Counted from the first letter of the stretch, positions 26,296 through 36,121 are shown. The stretch is 64,000 bases of DNA from CAYREV01 sp964423345 (GCA_964423345.1 CAYREV010000011.1:15908-79907), one strand, 5' to 3'. Notes: generated by a model not told the origin, from the letters alone. Numbers and translations: made by a program.

Positions 26296-27240
26296 ATGAG
26301 TAATTTATTTTCAAAAATCGGCAATGAAGTAAAAGTTGCTGTTACCATATCGGTTGCACTGATCATCGCATTCCTGGGTTTCCGCTATATGAGCGATCTG
26401 CCTGTATTCCGGCAATCCCAAAGGGTATATACCTATTTTGAGAAAGTGGACGGCTTGAATCCGGGCAGCTACATCAATATTAACGGGGTCAAGGTGGGTT
26501 CGGTCAAGAGAATCGAACTGGTAGATACCGACAGTGTCCGGGTTACGATGACCTTCAACCTGGGCGTCGACATACCCCGCAATTCCGTGGCCTACCTGCA
26601 GTCTTCGGGCCTGTTCGACGACAAGGGTATTGTTATCAAAACGGGAGATTCGCCCGAAACCGTACCATACGAGGGCAGAATTGAAGGAGTGTATGAGGGA
26701 GGCATGCTGGAAACACTTAAAGACGAGGGAGAACAGCTGAGTGATGATTTTTCACAGTCATTTGGCAAGTTGAATACCCTGCTGGAGAAGCTTAACCGGG
26801 TGATGTCGGAAGGTAACCAGGAAAAAGTCGACCGGATGCTTGACGACCTGAAGGTAACCACCGGTGAGATATCAGAGCTTATGAAGCGCAAACGGGGCGA
26901 GCTGGAATCGAGCATTGAACATGCCAATCGGTTTTTTGCAAATCTCGATACGGTAAGCAATGCCAACAAGACCCGGGTAGACAGTGTGATGAAGAAGCTG
27001 GAACAGTCTATGGCCAAAATAGACCGGCTGAGTACGGACCTCGAAAAATCCAGCAGCCGGCTGAACAGCATTCTGACCAAGATGGACGAAGGGGAGGGTA
27101 CCCTGGGACAGCTGCTGAATAACCCGTCTCTCTATAACAATGTGGATAGCCTGTCGGCCGAAATGAGGAGGCTGATGAAGAATATCAATGAAAACCCGAG
27201 GGACTACCTGAAGCACATGAAGCTGATAGAAGTATTTTAG
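26296..27240 (+). CDS. mlaD: MCE/MlaD family lipid-transport protein
   Basis: A 314-residue periplasmic protein held by one N-terminal transmembrane helix (about 13-30). The MCE domain spans about 40-120, with the characteristic YTYFEKVDGLNPGSYININGVKVGSV region shown in part by VDGLNPGS. MCE proteins form hexameric rings that conduct lipids. The rest (about 140-300) is a long coiled-coil with leucine heptads, which in relatives extends the ring towards the outer membrane. It starts 5 bases after the ATPase gene. It could equally be called an outer membrane lipid asymmetry protein; the lipid substrate is not known from sequence. Confidence 0.91.
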   Translation: MSNLFSKIGNEVKVAVTISVALIIAFLGFRYMSDLPVFRQSQRVYTYFEKVDGLNPGSYININGVKVGSVKRIELVDTDSVRVTMTFNLGVDIPRNSVAYLQSSGLFDDKGIVIKTGDSPETVPYEGRIEGVYEGGMLETLKDEGEQLSDDFSQSFGKLNTLLEKLNRVMSEGNQEKVDRMLDDLKVTTGEISELMKRKRGELESSIEHANRFFANLDTVSNANKTRVDSVMKKLEQSMAKIDRLSTDLEKSSSRLNSILTKMDEGEGTLGQLLNNPSLYNNVDSLSAEMRRLMKNINENPRDYLKHMKLIEVF

Positions 27241-27421
27241 CACCTTGTAATGCAGGCTGCCGCCTTTCCTGGAAGGCCCCCAACCCCTTCCACACCTTGT
27301 GGAGCTGTAAACAGCAATTGCTCTTAGCGCCTCCTTCTTGTATATTTATAAGCTTAAAATACGAGGTGTTTCCCACCATATCAGACTAATTTAAACAAAG
27401 AAGCAGTAAGAGGTTTATTTC

Positions 27422-29200
27422 ATGGGTGTAATGGAAAAAATGAGAAAAAGTACCGGCATCATACTGTGGGTGCTTATTTTCTCTTTTGGTATTCTCTGGG
27501 CACTGGCCGATACCAAGGTTTTTGATGCAATGCAGGCCGGCCCCAGAAATCTGGGTTCCGTCAACGGTGATCCTGTTTCTCTGGAAGAGTATAACAGCCG
27601 GGTCAGCTACTACATAGATCAGTATACACAACGAACGGGCAACTCCGTTACCCCGGAGATGCGCGCCAATTTTGAAGACCAGGCATGGGAGGAGCTGGTG
27701 ACCAGCAAGCTGATACAGCAGAAGATGGACGAGCTGGGCATCACGGTAACCGACCAGGAAGTGGTGGAGATGATTACCGGCGAAAACCCGGATCCCTTTA
27801 TCAAACAGCAGTTTCAGAAGGAGGACGGTACCATTGACCGGGTGGCCCTGAAAGCGGCCATCGAAGCACCTGAAAACAGCCAGGTCTGGATAGCGGTCGA
27901 ACAGCAGCTTCGACAGAAACGGCGCCAGCAGAAAATGACGAATTACGTTCAGTCGGCCATGCAGGTAAGCAGCTATGAAGTGGAGCAGGCGTATGTCCGA
28001 CGCAATACCTTTGCCGACATTTCCTATGTCCGTTTCCCCTACGCCGAGGTGGCCGACAGTGAAGTGCAGGTGACGGAATCGGACCTCAGATCCTATTACA
28101 ATGAGCATGAGGAACGGTTTAAGCGCAAGGAGTCGTACCGGTTCAAATATGTGAGTTTCGATAAGACGGCCACGCGTGAAGACACCATTCGTACCGTGAA
28201 GGAGATGAAAGACCTGCGCGACGATTTTAAGAATACTGAAAACGACTCTCTGTTCCTGGTTCGGTACCAGTCGGCCACCCCCTACAGTGCCGAGTATGTA
28301 AAGAAGAGTGAGATAAGCGAGAAGTACAGATCGGTGATCGACCTGGAAGAGGGAGAGGTCAGCCAGGCTGTCACGCGCGACGGACAGGTTTTTTCACTCA
28401 AAAAGCTGGACGAGCGCCGGGACGAAGTGAAGTTCGTGGTGTTCTCTTTTGACATCAAGGCCGATCCCATTGCAACGGTGGACAAGATGGCCGAGCAGGC
28501 CGACGACTTCAGCTTCTTTGCTGAAGAGGACGGCTTTGAAGCGGAAGCCGAGCGGCGGGAGCTACAGGTATCCGAAGCATTTGCCACTAAGGGTAATCCC
28601 TTTATCCCGGGCATCGGGCAAAGCCGGCAGATCATGAATTTTCTTGAGTCGGCCGAAGAGGGCGACTTATCCCGTCCGCTGGAGCTGTCCAACCAGTTTG
28701 TAGTAATAAAGGTGACTGAAGTCAACCCCGAGGGAACACGGCCTTTTGAGGAAGTGAAAAGCCAGATTCGTACGGTTGTAACCAACAATAAGCGCAGGGA
28801 ACAGATCGCCGCCCGCGTAAGCGAGCTGATATCATCTAATAATACCCTGGAAGAGCTGGCCTCGGAGGCCGGGAAGGAAGTCAACCGGGTAGACAAGCTG
28901 ACCATGGATGCCTCGGTGATAGAGGGCGGGGGACGTGAACCCGATATTGTAGGTGCTGCCTTTGGCCTGGAAGAAGGCGAACGCTCGCCGGCCCTGAAAG
29001 GAGCCAGCGCTGTTTTTGTCCTCCGGGTGGACAGCAGGACCGACGCCGATCCGGAAAATATGACCGCTTCGGTCCGGCAGCAGTTGCGCCGGGAGCTTCT
29101 GAAGCGCAAGAGCGCATCCTTTTCGCAGGTATGGCTGCAGCAGCTTAAGGAGTCTGCAGAAATTGAAGATTACCGCGCCACCCTGTTTGGACGGCGGTAG
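27422..29200 (+). CDS. PpiD/SurA-like peptidyl-prolyl isomerase
   Basis: A 592-residue envelope folding factor. A single transmembrane helix at about residues 11-31 anchors it to the inner membrane, followed by a SurA-N/PpiD-type chaperone region (GSVNGDPVSLEEYNSRV near 42, typical of PpiD). A parvulin-like region lies between about 205 and 330, and a second PPIase-like part between about 340 and 470. The usual parvulin catalytic residues are hard to find, so activity may be mainly chaperone-like. PpiD assists proteins leaving the Sec translocon. It is a single gene with a strong terminator after it. The ATG at 27422 is preferred; another lies four codons on. Confidence 0.88.
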   Translation: MGVMEKMRKSTGIILWVLIFSFGILWALADTKVFDAMQAGPRNLGSVNGDPVSLEEYNSRVSYYIDQYTQRTGNSVTPEMRANFEDQAWEELVTSKLIQQKMDELGITVTDQEVVEMITGENPDPFIKQQFQKEDGTIDRVALKAAIEAPENSQVWIAVEQQLRQKRRQQKMTNYVQSAMQVSSYEVEQAYVRRNTFADISYVRFPYAEVADSEVQVTESDLRSYYNEHEERFKRKESYRFKYVSFDKTATREDTIRTVKEMKDLRDDFKNTENDSLFLVRYQSATPYSAEYVKKSEISEKYRSVIDLEEGEVSQAVTRDGQVFSLKKLDERRDEVKFVVFSFDIKADPIATVDKMAEQADDFSFFAEEDGFEAEAERRELQVSEAFATKGNPFIPGIGQSRQIMNFLESAEEGDLSRPLELSNQFVVIKVTEVNPEGTRPFEEVKSQIRTVVTNNKRREQIAARVSELISSNNTLEELASEAGKEVNRVDKLTMDASVIEGGGREPDIVGAAFGLEEGERSPALKGASAVFVLRVDSRTDADPENMTASVRQQLRRELLKRKSASFSQVWLQQLKESAEIEDYRATLFGRR

Positions 29201-29225
29201 AAGGTTCTTGAAATAACTTTATTGG

Positions 29226-29263
29226 AAGGGTGAGAAGGAATACTTCTTGCCCTTTTTTATTTT
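29226..29263 (+). terminator. Intrinsic terminator after the PpiD-like gene
   Basis: A 12-bp stem with wobble pairs (29226-29237 with 29243-29254) and a 5-base loop is followed by TTTT, A and TTTT, ending at 29263. It starts 25 bases after the stop codon, so it should end the PpiD-like transcript before ribD. Confidence 0.8.
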
Positions 29264-29364
29264 AGCCCGGAATGGGTAAATAAGTTATTAGGTGAATACG
29301 TTATTGAGTTCCCTTTTGGGGGTTCTGCCTACTCACCTATAGAACCAATAACCAATTAATCAAT

Positions 29365-30501
29365 GTGACCCAGGATAACCGATTTAGCGAAACCGACCGA
29401 AAATGGATGTCGCTGGCCCTTGAGATCGCCGGGCGGGGAGCGGGGTATGTCTCTCCCAATCCCATGGTCGGCTGTGTTATCGTCGATCGGGAAGGCAACA
29501 AGGCGGCACAGGGCTATCATGAGCGATTCGGCCGGGCCCATGCCGAAGTTAATGCCGTGGAATCGGTCAAGAGAAAAGAGCGGCTGCAGGATGCGGTTGT
29601 GTATGTCTCCCTGGAACCCTGTGCACACCATGGCAAGACCCCTCCCTGTGCCGACATGCTGGCGGATCTACCCCTTGGGAGGGTGGTTGTGGCTATGAAG
29701 GACCCCTCACCCAAAGTCAATGGGAAAGGGATAGAGAAGTTGCGGGAGGCCGGGATCGAGGTGGATGTGGGCCTGATGAATGAAGAAGCCCGAAAGCTCA
29801 ACGAGTTTTTCCTCCACTACCAAACGCACAACCGACCGTTTGTAACCCTTAAGATTGCACAGACCCTGGACGGCTATATCGCGGCACCGGATGGCGACTC
29901 CAGGTGGATTACGGGAGAGCAATCACGAGAACGGGTCCACCTCTGGCGCAGCCGGTATGATGCGGTGATGGTGGGCCGCAATACGGCACTGCTCGATAAC
30001 CCGAGGCTGACAGTTCGCCATGTGGAGGGACGGCAGCCCCGGAGAATTGTCGTAGACGGCAAGCTTGAGTTGCCGGACGACCTGAACCTGTTTACCGACC
30101 AGTATGAAGAAAAGACTATTGTACTTACCCATAACAGGGAAAAGATTGAACAAGAGGCGGATCCCATGCTCAACATGCTGCAGTCGGACTATTTCAGGGG
30201 AGAAACGGTGCTGGTACCGGAAAAGGAGGGACATACCGACCTTCATGAAGCGTTTAAAAAACTGGCGGCCGACCATCAGATAACATCCGTGCTGGTCGAG
30301 GCGGGGCAAAACCTTGCTTCGGCCCTGCTTAGGGAGGGGCTGGTTGACAAGCTTGCATGCTTTACGGCCCCAAAGCTGCTGGGAGGGGGCACGCGGTCGG
30401 TGATGGGCCTGGGCATCAACAGAATGAACGAAATTTATAAATTGAGGGACGTTCAATGGGAGCAGGTGGGAGAGGATATGCTCTGCACCGGTTACCTGTA
30501 A
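29365..30501 (+). CDS. ribD: Bifunctional riboflavin deaminase/reductase
   Basis: Catalyses two steps of riboflavin synthesis: deamination of the pyrimidine intermediate, then reduction of its ribosyl side chain. The 378-residue protein has the zinc deaminase domain first (SPNPMVGCVIV, HAEVNAVE near residue 51, and PCAHHGKTPPCADML near 78, giving the His and two Cys ligands). The NADPH-dependent reductase domain follows from about 150 (VTLKIAQTLDG, SRWITGE, YDAVMVGRNT). The start is GTG at 29365; a nearby ATG at 29363 is out of frame. It is followed by ribE after 49 bases. I saw no FMN riboswitch in the leader. Confidence 0.94.
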   Translation: MTQDNRFSETDRKWMSLALEIAGRGAGYVSPNPMVGCVIVDREGNKAAQGYHERFGRAHAEVNAVESVKRKERLQDAVVYVSLEPCAHHGKTPPCADMLADLPLGRVVVAMKDPSPKVNGKGIEKLREAGIEVDVGLMNEEARKLNEFFLHYQTHNRPFVTLKIAQTLDGYIAAPDGDSRWITGEQSRERVHLWRSRYDAVMVGRNTALLDNPRLTVRHVEGRQPRRIVVDGKLELPDDLNLFTDQYEEKTIVLTHNREKIEQEADPMLNMLQSDYFRGETVLVPEKEGHTDLHEAFKKLAADHQITSVLVEAGQNLASALLREGLVDKLACFTAPKLLGGGTRSVMGLGINRMNEIYKLRDVQWEQVGEDMLCTGYL

Positions 30502-30550
30502 TGATAGGTACGATTAATTTTAGGATACATTTAAACTTTACTGATCAGAT

Positions 30551-31162
30551 ATGTTTACAGGAATTATAAAAGAGGTGGGAAAAATAGCTTCAGTTAAAGA
30601 GCTGGACGGAGGCAGGGAAATTGCAATTGCCTGCCGCCTGGCCGGGGAGGTTGCTGTCGATCAAAGCATCAGCCTCAATGGGGTATGCCATACGGTTACC
30701 GCTTGCAACGACAAAACCTTCAGGGTGCAAAGTGTGGAGGAGACGCTGAGAAAGACCAATATAGGGAAGCTGTCGGAAGGCGACCCGGTCAACCTGGAAC
30801 GGTCGATGAGGCCTGATCAGCTGTTGGACGGCCACCTGGTTCAGGGCCATGTAGACACTACCGGCACCATCACGGAAATTGAGAAAGAAGGCACCGACCG
30901 GCTGGTAACGGTGGAGTACCCCCAGGAGTACCGCGACCTTATCGTTGGACGGGGCAGTGTTACGGTAGACGGCATAAGCCTGACCATAGCCGGGGAGTCG
31001 GGCAACCGATTTACGGTTGCAATTATCCCCTTTACCTACGACCACACCAACATGCAAGACAGGGAAGAGGGGGATGCGGTAAACCTGGAGTTTGACGTAC
31101 TGGGCAAATATGTGGTTCGCTACCTGGAAAACCGCAAGGCCCGCCATTCAAACGGTAAATAA
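30551..31162 (+). CDS. ribE: Riboflavin synthase alpha chain
   Basis: Dismutates two molecules of 6,7-dimethyl-8-ribityllumazine into riboflavin. The 203-residue protein consists of two similar lumazine-binding barrels. The first starts MFTGIIKEVG and contains SISLNGVCHTV near residue 36. The second starts near 98 (GHVDTTGTI) and contains VTVDGISLTIAG near 140. The internal duplication is the family hallmark. It follows ribD in an operon. The later pathway genes ribBA and ribH are not in the window. The C-terminal tail after about residue 190 is basic and dispensable in relatives. Confidence 0.95.
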   Translation: MFTGIIKEVGKIASVKELDGGREIAIACRLAGEVAVDQSISLNGVCHTVTACNDKTFRVQSVEETLRKTNIGKLSEGDPVNLERSMRPDQLLDGHLVQGHVDTTGTITEIEKEGTDRLVTVEYPQEYRDLIVGRGSVTVDGISLTIAGESGNRFTVAIIPFTYDHTNMQDREEGDAVNLEFDVLGKYVVRYLENRKARHSNGK

Positions 31163-31195
31163 CGTTATGCGGCTGAGCCTTGTCGATTGCTTGCC

Positions 31196-33901
31196 CTAAA
31201 AACCGGAGGGCCGACGGCCGGAGGGGCTGGAGCTTCGCTCCAGGTTGTTAAGAAGGGGGAGTTTTTGGAAGATGCTTTGAATCTGGCCGTTGTCGACGCT
31301 GAGCCGGAATGCGAAGTACTGAAAATCACCGAAGGGATTCATGGTAAACGACAGGTTCCAGCAGTGGAGGTCACGGTTCAGGCTGAACTGGGAGGGGGTG
31401 AGTTCCCCCCGCACGAAGTCATAGCCGAGCCGTGTACTGAAATTCCATTTGGGGGTCAGCCGAAACTGGATATTCTGTGCATTCAGGGTGGCCGACTTGC
31501 GGTTTTCACCCCTGGGATTCAGGTTCCAGCTGTACCGGAAGTTAAAGGAGATGGAAAAGGGGGAGTTCAGGCCCTCAACAGGTCGGCTGTTGAAATTGGA
31601 ATCCATCTCATTGAATATGGACTGGTCATAGGGGTTGTAGCGGGCCGGGAAATATGGATTGCGGTTGATATTTCTGCGTCCCCTGCGACTGTTGATAGAG
31701 TAGCTGGCACTCACGCTGAAGTTAACAAGTTCCGCCGGTTTGCCCGAGCTTTCCATCAGGTAGGTATCGATTAGGGCCCCGGTGGTATCCCGTTCATAGA
31801 AGTTGAATCGTGCATTGGCCCTGATGTTAACCCCTTTGATGAGGCTGGTGGTGAAGGAGGTGTTGAGGTCGCTTAGATTCAGGCTGTCGGCGGCAAAGTT
31901 GTAACTGGTCCGCAAGTTCAGCTGGTCGATCAGCCGGATGGTGTTTTCCTTTTTCTCTCCGGTGGAATCACGTTTTACCTGTTTGGCCTCAAAGGTGTTG
32001 TTGATCGTCAGCCCGAGTACCCGCTGCTCGCCGGCGCGCGGCCCCCGAAAGACCTCGTCTTCGAAAATCGAGTAACGCCGGGTTGGATGGCTGCCGTCTT
32101 CCAGCCGTGTGGTATCCGTCTGTACGACCCGGTAATAGCCCCAGTAATCGCTGCTGAAATCGGGACTGTAGCTGAAGGAGAGGGTGGGCCGAAGGGTGTG
32201 GCGGAAACTTTCAAGGTTGCCGATCTTCTGGTTCACCAGACCGTAGAGGGTAGTGGAAAGGTTCATCCCCGCATTAAAATCGCGTGCGGTGGTAAATTCG
32301 CGAATCTTGCGGGTTTCCACTTCGTTGGAATCGGGGTTGAAGGTTTTTCGTATGGTGGTGGGGAACCAGTACTCGTTATAGCTGCCACTGGCGCTCAGGT
32401 TGACAAATCGGCTGGGGAGCAGTTGACCCATGGTGATGCCGGCCTGTTGGCGGAATCCGTATTGGTAGTGGTCGTTGTTGCCTGTGGCCTCACGGTATTT
32501 GTCAGGCTCGAAGAGGGCTTCAAACCAGTTTATCTGTGCTGAATCCCGGGCGATGGGCTGGAAAGCATATTCCGATTTAAAACTGTTCTGGTACTGCAGG
32601 GATATATTTTCATACCAGGCAGGCTGACCGCTGCCGGGATTATCGCCGGCAAAAGGTGAAAACCGTTTAAGGCTGAAGTTGGCCGAGGGACCGGAAAGCC
32701 GGGTGAGATTGGTTTTGAAATTACGGTTTTGCCTGGCGGATACACTGAAGTTATACAGGTTCTCGGGATGGCGGTACCGGTAGCTGAAACTGGAGCTGGT
32801 ACTTACTTTTGCCCGCTCGTCTATATCAAAAGAGTTCCGGCGATAATAGTCGGCCGTAGTCAGGTTCACATTGGTGTTCAGGCTGGCATAGGGTGAAAAC
32901 TCCTGGCTGTGGTTAAATGCAAGACGCTTCTGGGTATTGACCGAGAAGCCCGGATCGGTGGGTTCCAATCCCCGTTCCCGGGAGTAGCCTACACGAATAG
33001 AACCGTTGAACTTGTCCCTGTTGCGATAGTTGGTGCTGGCATTCAGGAAGAAGGTCCCGGACGTAAAGAGATCGACCGAGGCCTGTCCGGTGAGGTAGTC
33101 GTTAAAATATTGAAACCATCCCAGGTTCTGAACACCCAGCCCCCGGGTAGCCTGGTTCTGGGAGACATAGGTGGGCTGAAGCAGCCCCGACTGCCTCTTT
33201 TCAATTTCACCGGGTACATAACCAAAGGGAAATACCAGGGGATAGGGAATATCGAGAAGGAAGAGCCGGGCATTAGTGAAAAAGACCTTTTCCTGGTTTA
33301 CCACCTTCATCCGGTCGGCCTGAATATAGTAATGGGGATGGTCAAGGCCGCAGGTGGTGTATTTTGCATCTTCCAGAAATACTACATGGCGGTTGGTGTT
33401 TTTGACCTTGGTGCCGATAAGGTTGCCTTGTTGCACCTTGACGCGGGCAACTTCAAAACGACCTTTTTCCGTTTCATAATTGAACGTAATGCTTTTACTC
33501 CGTATCCGGTCGCTCTCGCGTACAAGAACCGGCTGGGAGAGGGTGTCTTGGGGGGTCTGGGTGGCCGCGCTGACCGTATGCTCATCCAGGTTCATGGTTA
33601 TCTTTCCCGCTGTAAGCTTGCCTGCCTGGTGGACGACATTGGCCGAGCCGTAGAGGGTGGCGATACGCTGCTTGTCAAATTCAAAAACCAACGAGTCGCT
33701 GGCCTGAAAATTGATCTGTCCCTCCTGTTCAGGGGCAGTAGCCGACGGTGCCTGCTGTCCGCCCCCGGCACTGAGGGTGTCGGGCGTAAAGCCCGTTTGC
33801 TGGCCCATGGCCGGAAGGGATATCATTAAACAGCCCAGGAGGACAACCAGCCGGGTGGCGTCCCTGATCAAGGAAGTATGATATATTCGATACGCGTGCA
33901 T
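31196..33901 (-). CDS. lptD: LPS-assembly protein LptD-like outer membrane protein
   Basis: A 901-residue outer-membrane protein that inserts lipopolysaccharide or a related glycolipid into the outer leaflet. A signal peptide covers about residues 1-34 (ending AMGQQ). The periplasmic OstA/beta-jellyroll part spans about 60-200 (FEFDKQRIATLYGSANVV, then KSITFNYETEKGRFEVA). After YTTCGLDHPHYYIQ near 188, it moves into the large beta-barrel (about 250-890) of alternating aromatic strands. The size is typical for Bacteroidota LptD. Only one cysteine is seen in the N-terminal region, so the paired disulfides of E. coli LptD are absent. No lptE is visible. Assignment rests on the OstA pattern and overall layout. 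Confidence 0.86.
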   Translation of the reverse strand: MHAYRIYHTSLIRDATRLVVLLGCLMISLPAMGQQTGFTPDTLSAGGGQQAPSATAPEQEGQINFQASDSLVFEFDKQRIATLYGSANVVHQAGKLTAGKITMNLDEHTVSAATQTPQDTLSQPVLVRESDRIRSKSITFNYETEKGRFEVARVKVQQGNLIGTKVKNTNRHVVFLEDAKYTTCGLDHPHYYIQADRMKVVNQEKVFFTNARLFLLDIPYPLVFPFGYVPGEIEKRQSGLLQPTYVSQNQATRGLGVQNLGWFQYFNDYLTGQASVDLFTSGTFFLNASTNYRNRDKFNGSIRVGYSRERGLEPTDPGFSVNTQKRLAFNHSQEFSPYASLNTNVNLTTADYYRRNSFDIDERAKVSTSSSFSYRYRHPENLYNFSVSARQNRNFKTNLTRLSGPSANFSLKRFSPFAGDNPGSGQPAWYENISLQYQNSFKSEYAFQPIARDSAQINWFEALFEPDKYREATGNNDHYQYGFRQQAGITMGQLLPSRFVNLSASGSYNEYWFPTTIRKTFNPDSNEVETRKIREFTTARDFNAGMNLSTTLYGLVNQKIGNLESFRHTLRPTLSFSYSPDFSSDYWGYYRVVQTDTTRLEDGSHPTRRYSIFEDEVFRGPRAGEQRVLGLTINNTFEAKQVKRDSTGEKKENTIRLIDQLNLRTSYNFAADSLNLSDLNTSFTTSLIKGVNIRANARFNFYERDTTGALIDTYLMESSGKPAELVNFSVSASYSINSRRGRRNINRNPYFPARYNPYDQSIFNEMDSNFNSRPVEGLNSPFSISFNFRYSWNLNPRGENRKSATLNAQNIQFRLTPKWNFSTRLGYDFVRGELTPSQFSLNRDLHCWNLSFTMNPFGDFQYFAFRLSVDNGQIQSIFQKLPLLNNLERSSSPSGRRPSGF

Positions 33902-34015
33902 GTAAGAAGCAGTAATACCCGGCTTTTATTGCTAGGAGAATAAATCATTCAAAACTATAACACCCAATGGAATGAAGAAAGTATAATTTAGGAAAGCACA
34001 GAGGGAATTAAAGGC

Positions 34016-34318
34016 TTATTTTTCCTTTATTTTATACACGGTTTCCCCCTCTTTTTTCATCCCGTATTCTTCGCGGGCGATACGCTCGAGCAAGGCGGGA
34101 TCCTGCTTTAAATCCTTGATTTTTTGTTTAAGCTCGGCGGTTTCTTGTTCCAGCTTCAGGGTTTTCTCCTTCAGTTCCTCTTTTTTTTCACTCAGCTGGT
34201 AACGTGTCCACAGGCTGTAGGTGTCTATAAAGGAAAACCATACGATGACAAATCCACCCAACACCAGGAAGAGAAAAGACTTGCGCCAGCGTAAAGGGTT
34301 AAGGATTTGAAAATTCAT
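34016..34318 (-). CDS. FtsB/DivIC-like cell-division protein
   Basis: A 100-residue bitopic protein of the septum-formation initiator family. A short cytoplasmic N-terminus precedes a transmembrane helix at about 13-31 (SFLFLVLGGFVIVWFSF). A leucine-zipper coiled coil follows from about 38 to 75. The C-terminal IAREEYGMKKEGETVYKI motif is the typical FtsB/DivIC ending. The ATG at 34318 was chosen, giving the family's usual length; a longer frame to 34438 would add an implausible 40-residue leader. In the divisome this protein links FtsL and FtsQ-type partners. It lies downstream of the methyltransferase promoter region, divergent from it. Confidence 0.82.
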   Translation of the reverse strand: MNFQILNPLRWRKSFLFLVLGGFVIVWFSFIDTYSLWTRYQLSEKKEELKEKTLKLEQETAELKQKIKDLKQDPALLERIAREEYGMKKEGETVYKIKEK

Positions 34319-34469
34319 CGGAGAAGATTGTAATTGGATGTGGTTAAGTTGTAACTTTCGGAACGAAAATACTGGTTTTTTATATATAAACGCAATTTTA
34401 CCGTGATTCAAAATCACCTGTCGGTCAAATGCGCCCATCCATTTAAAAGAGGTATCAGCAGGCTTTAAT

Positions 34470-35108
34470 ATGAAGGATTATATCACATGTACTTTATGCG
34501 GTGCCAAAGCTTTACCCTTTGAGAGGGCACACGGCAGGGATTACTTTGAATGCCCCGATTGCGGGGCGGTGCTGATGGATCCCGGCCACTGGGTTTCGGT
34601 AGCCGACGAAATTTACCGGTATAAAACCCATGACAATGATGTAGAGGATCCCCGGTACCAGGAGTTTGTCTCACCCCTGGTGGAAGCCGTTGCGGGTGAT
34701 TGCCGGCCGGGTAGCAGGGGGCTTGATTACGGATCGGGAACAGGGCCGGTAGCGGCAAAACTGCTGCGTGACCGGGGGTATGAGGTGTCCACCTACGACC
34801 CTTTCTTCGATTTATCCCCTCCCGTTTTTCAGAATACCTACGATTATATCATTGCCAGCGAGGTGGTAGAACATTTTCATAATCCGGCCAAGGAGTTCCG
34901 GCTGCTGAAAGAGATGCTCAAGCCGGGGGGACACCTTTACTGCATGACCCTGCGGATAGATGAAGACGTGGATTTCCAGGGCTGGCATTATAAAAATGAT
35001 GAAACCCATGTCATATTCTACCGGGAAGAGACGGCAGAATGGATTCGTTCAGCTTTTGGATACTCCGGACTGCGAGTAGAGGAACGGCTTTTTATCCTTC
35101 AAAAATAG
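34470..35108 (+). CDS. Zinc-ribbon plus class I SAM methyltransferase
   Basis: A 212-residue enzyme with an N-terminal zinc ribbon (CTLCGAK and CPDCGAV, two CxxC pairs at about 7-10 and 28-31). A Rossmann methyltransferase domain follows, in which motif I is GLDYGSGTGPVAAKLL near residue 88. ASEVVEHFHNP and LLKEMLKPGGHLY are post-I motifs. This fits the Methyltransf_23 type that often acts on small molecules or lipids; the substrate is unknown. It is convergent with yraN, with one base between the stop codons. No pathway partner is evident. Confidence 0.82.
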   Translation: MKDYITCTLCGAKALPFERAHGRDYFECPDCGAVLMDPGHWVSVADEIYRYKTHDNDVEDPRYQEFVSPLVEAVAGDCRPGSRGLDYGSGTGPVAAKLLRDRGYEVSTYDPFFDLSPPVFQNTYDYIIASEVVEHFHNPAKEFRLLKEMLKPGGHLYCMTLRIDEDVDFQGWHYKNDETHVIFYREETAEWIRSAFGYSGLRVEERLFILQK

Positions 35109-35109
35109 C

Positions 35110-35484
35110 TTATCCTCTCCGCATAAAGGCATTTTCGTAATGCTTGATGTCCGGCGCGGCATCAGGGGGGTTGACAATGGCAATCACATCGAAACGTATG
35201 GGCGCACCGTCCATTTTGCGTTCATAGACCCAGGCTTCGGAGGCTTTGTATATATTCCGGATTTTTTCTTCGGTCACAAACTCCTCCGGCTTGCCGAACC
35301 GGGTATTGGACCGCTGTTTTACCTCTACAAAGACAATACAACTCTCGTCAAAAGCGACGATGTCTACCTCGGCCCGCTTAAAAAAATAGTTACGATCCAA
35401 TATGGTATAGCCTTTGGATTCAAGGTAGGCTGTAGCCAGCTCCTCTCCTTCATTACCCAGCTCCCGAGTGGTTTTTCCGCTCAC
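35110..35484 (-). CDS. YraN family endonuclease-like protein (UPF0102)
   Basis: A 124-residue protein with the restriction-endonuclease-like fold of the YraN/UPF0102 family. The conserved core is GNEGEELATAYLESKGY near residue 10, then AEVDIVAFD near 38 and FVEVKQRS near 52, matching the Glu-Asp-ExK type active-site arrangement. The family is widespread and has no firmly known function, though the fold suggests a nuclease acting in DNA repair or processing. Its start overlaps the stop of the GbsR-type regulator gene by four bases, so the two are co-translated. Length is typical. Confidence 0.9.
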   Translation of the reverse strand: MSGKTTRELGNEGEELATAYLESKGYTILDRNYFFKRAEVDIVAFDESCIVFVEVKQRSNTRFGKPEEFVTEEKIRNIYKASEAWVYERKMDGAPIRFDVIAIVNPPDAAPDIKHYENAFMRRG

Positions 35485-36074
35485 GATTTTCTCTTTTCTT
35501 TACCTTCGGTTATTCTACCCTTGATGGATTCTTTCATCTCCGCCAGTTTAACCAGGTGTTTCAGGAACGAGATGTTTTTTTCATTAATATAGGGGAGAAG
35601 GGCTGCCGTGAAACGTTCAAACATCTCGAGGAACTGCACAAAATTTTCAATGCGTTCCTTGAAAGCTTTCTCCTCATCGGTGGCGCCGGCCTCATCGTCC
35701 AGTACATCCAGGCACTCTTCCAGGTTGCGGCGGATCGGCGCCACTTCCCGCTGCTGCCGTTCGCGGACGATCGTCGCCACGATATTTAACACATCCTTTT
35801 CGGCGGTATAAAAATCTTTCCTCTGTCCCTTGTAATGGACCTTGTGGACCAGTTTCCACTGCACCAGGTTACGCAGGTTCATATTGGCATTGCCCCTGCT
35901 GATATCGAGCTGGTCCATAATGGTGTCGGTATCCAATGGATCCTCTTCGGCATAGAGCAGGGCATGTATCTGTGCCATGGTCTTGTTGATACCCCAGGCC
36001 GAAGCCATCTCACCCCAGAGTAGTACAAACTGTTCCAGGGCCTGCTCATATTTTTCAGAATGATTTACGGACAA
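35481..36074 (-). CDS. GbsR/MarR-type transcriptional regulator
   Basis: A 197-residue winged-helix regulator of the GbsR family. The helix-turn-helix lies near residues 48-80 (DTDTIMDQLDISRGNANMNL). The C-terminal half is a long helical dimerisation region (about 105-190). GbsR relatives control osmoprotectant or membrane-linked genes in other bacteria, but the target here is not evident. The start appears to be TTG at 36074, as the only nearby ATG is out of frame. It is upstream of and coupled to yraN by a four-base overlap. Possible autoregulation cannot be judged from the sequence. Confidence 0.83.
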   Translation of the reverse strand: MSVNHSEKYEQALEQFVLLWGEMASAWGINKTMAQIHALLYAEEDPLDTDTIMDQLDISRGNANMNLRNLVQWKLVHKVHYKGQRKDFYTAEKDVLNIVATIVRERQQREVAPIRRNLEECLDVLDDEAGATDEEKAFKERIENFVQFLEMFERFTAALLPYINEKNISFLKHLVKLAEMKESIKGRITEGKEKRKS

Positions 36075-36121
36075 TAGACCATGGTTTTGGGTTGCGATTG
36101 GCAGTGCGGTGAAGCCTGATA

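Noticed and set aside
29264..29364. FMN riboswitch ahead of ribD
   Set aside because: The gap of about 100 bases lacks the conserved AGGGT...GGC pieces and the pairing of an FMN aptamer.
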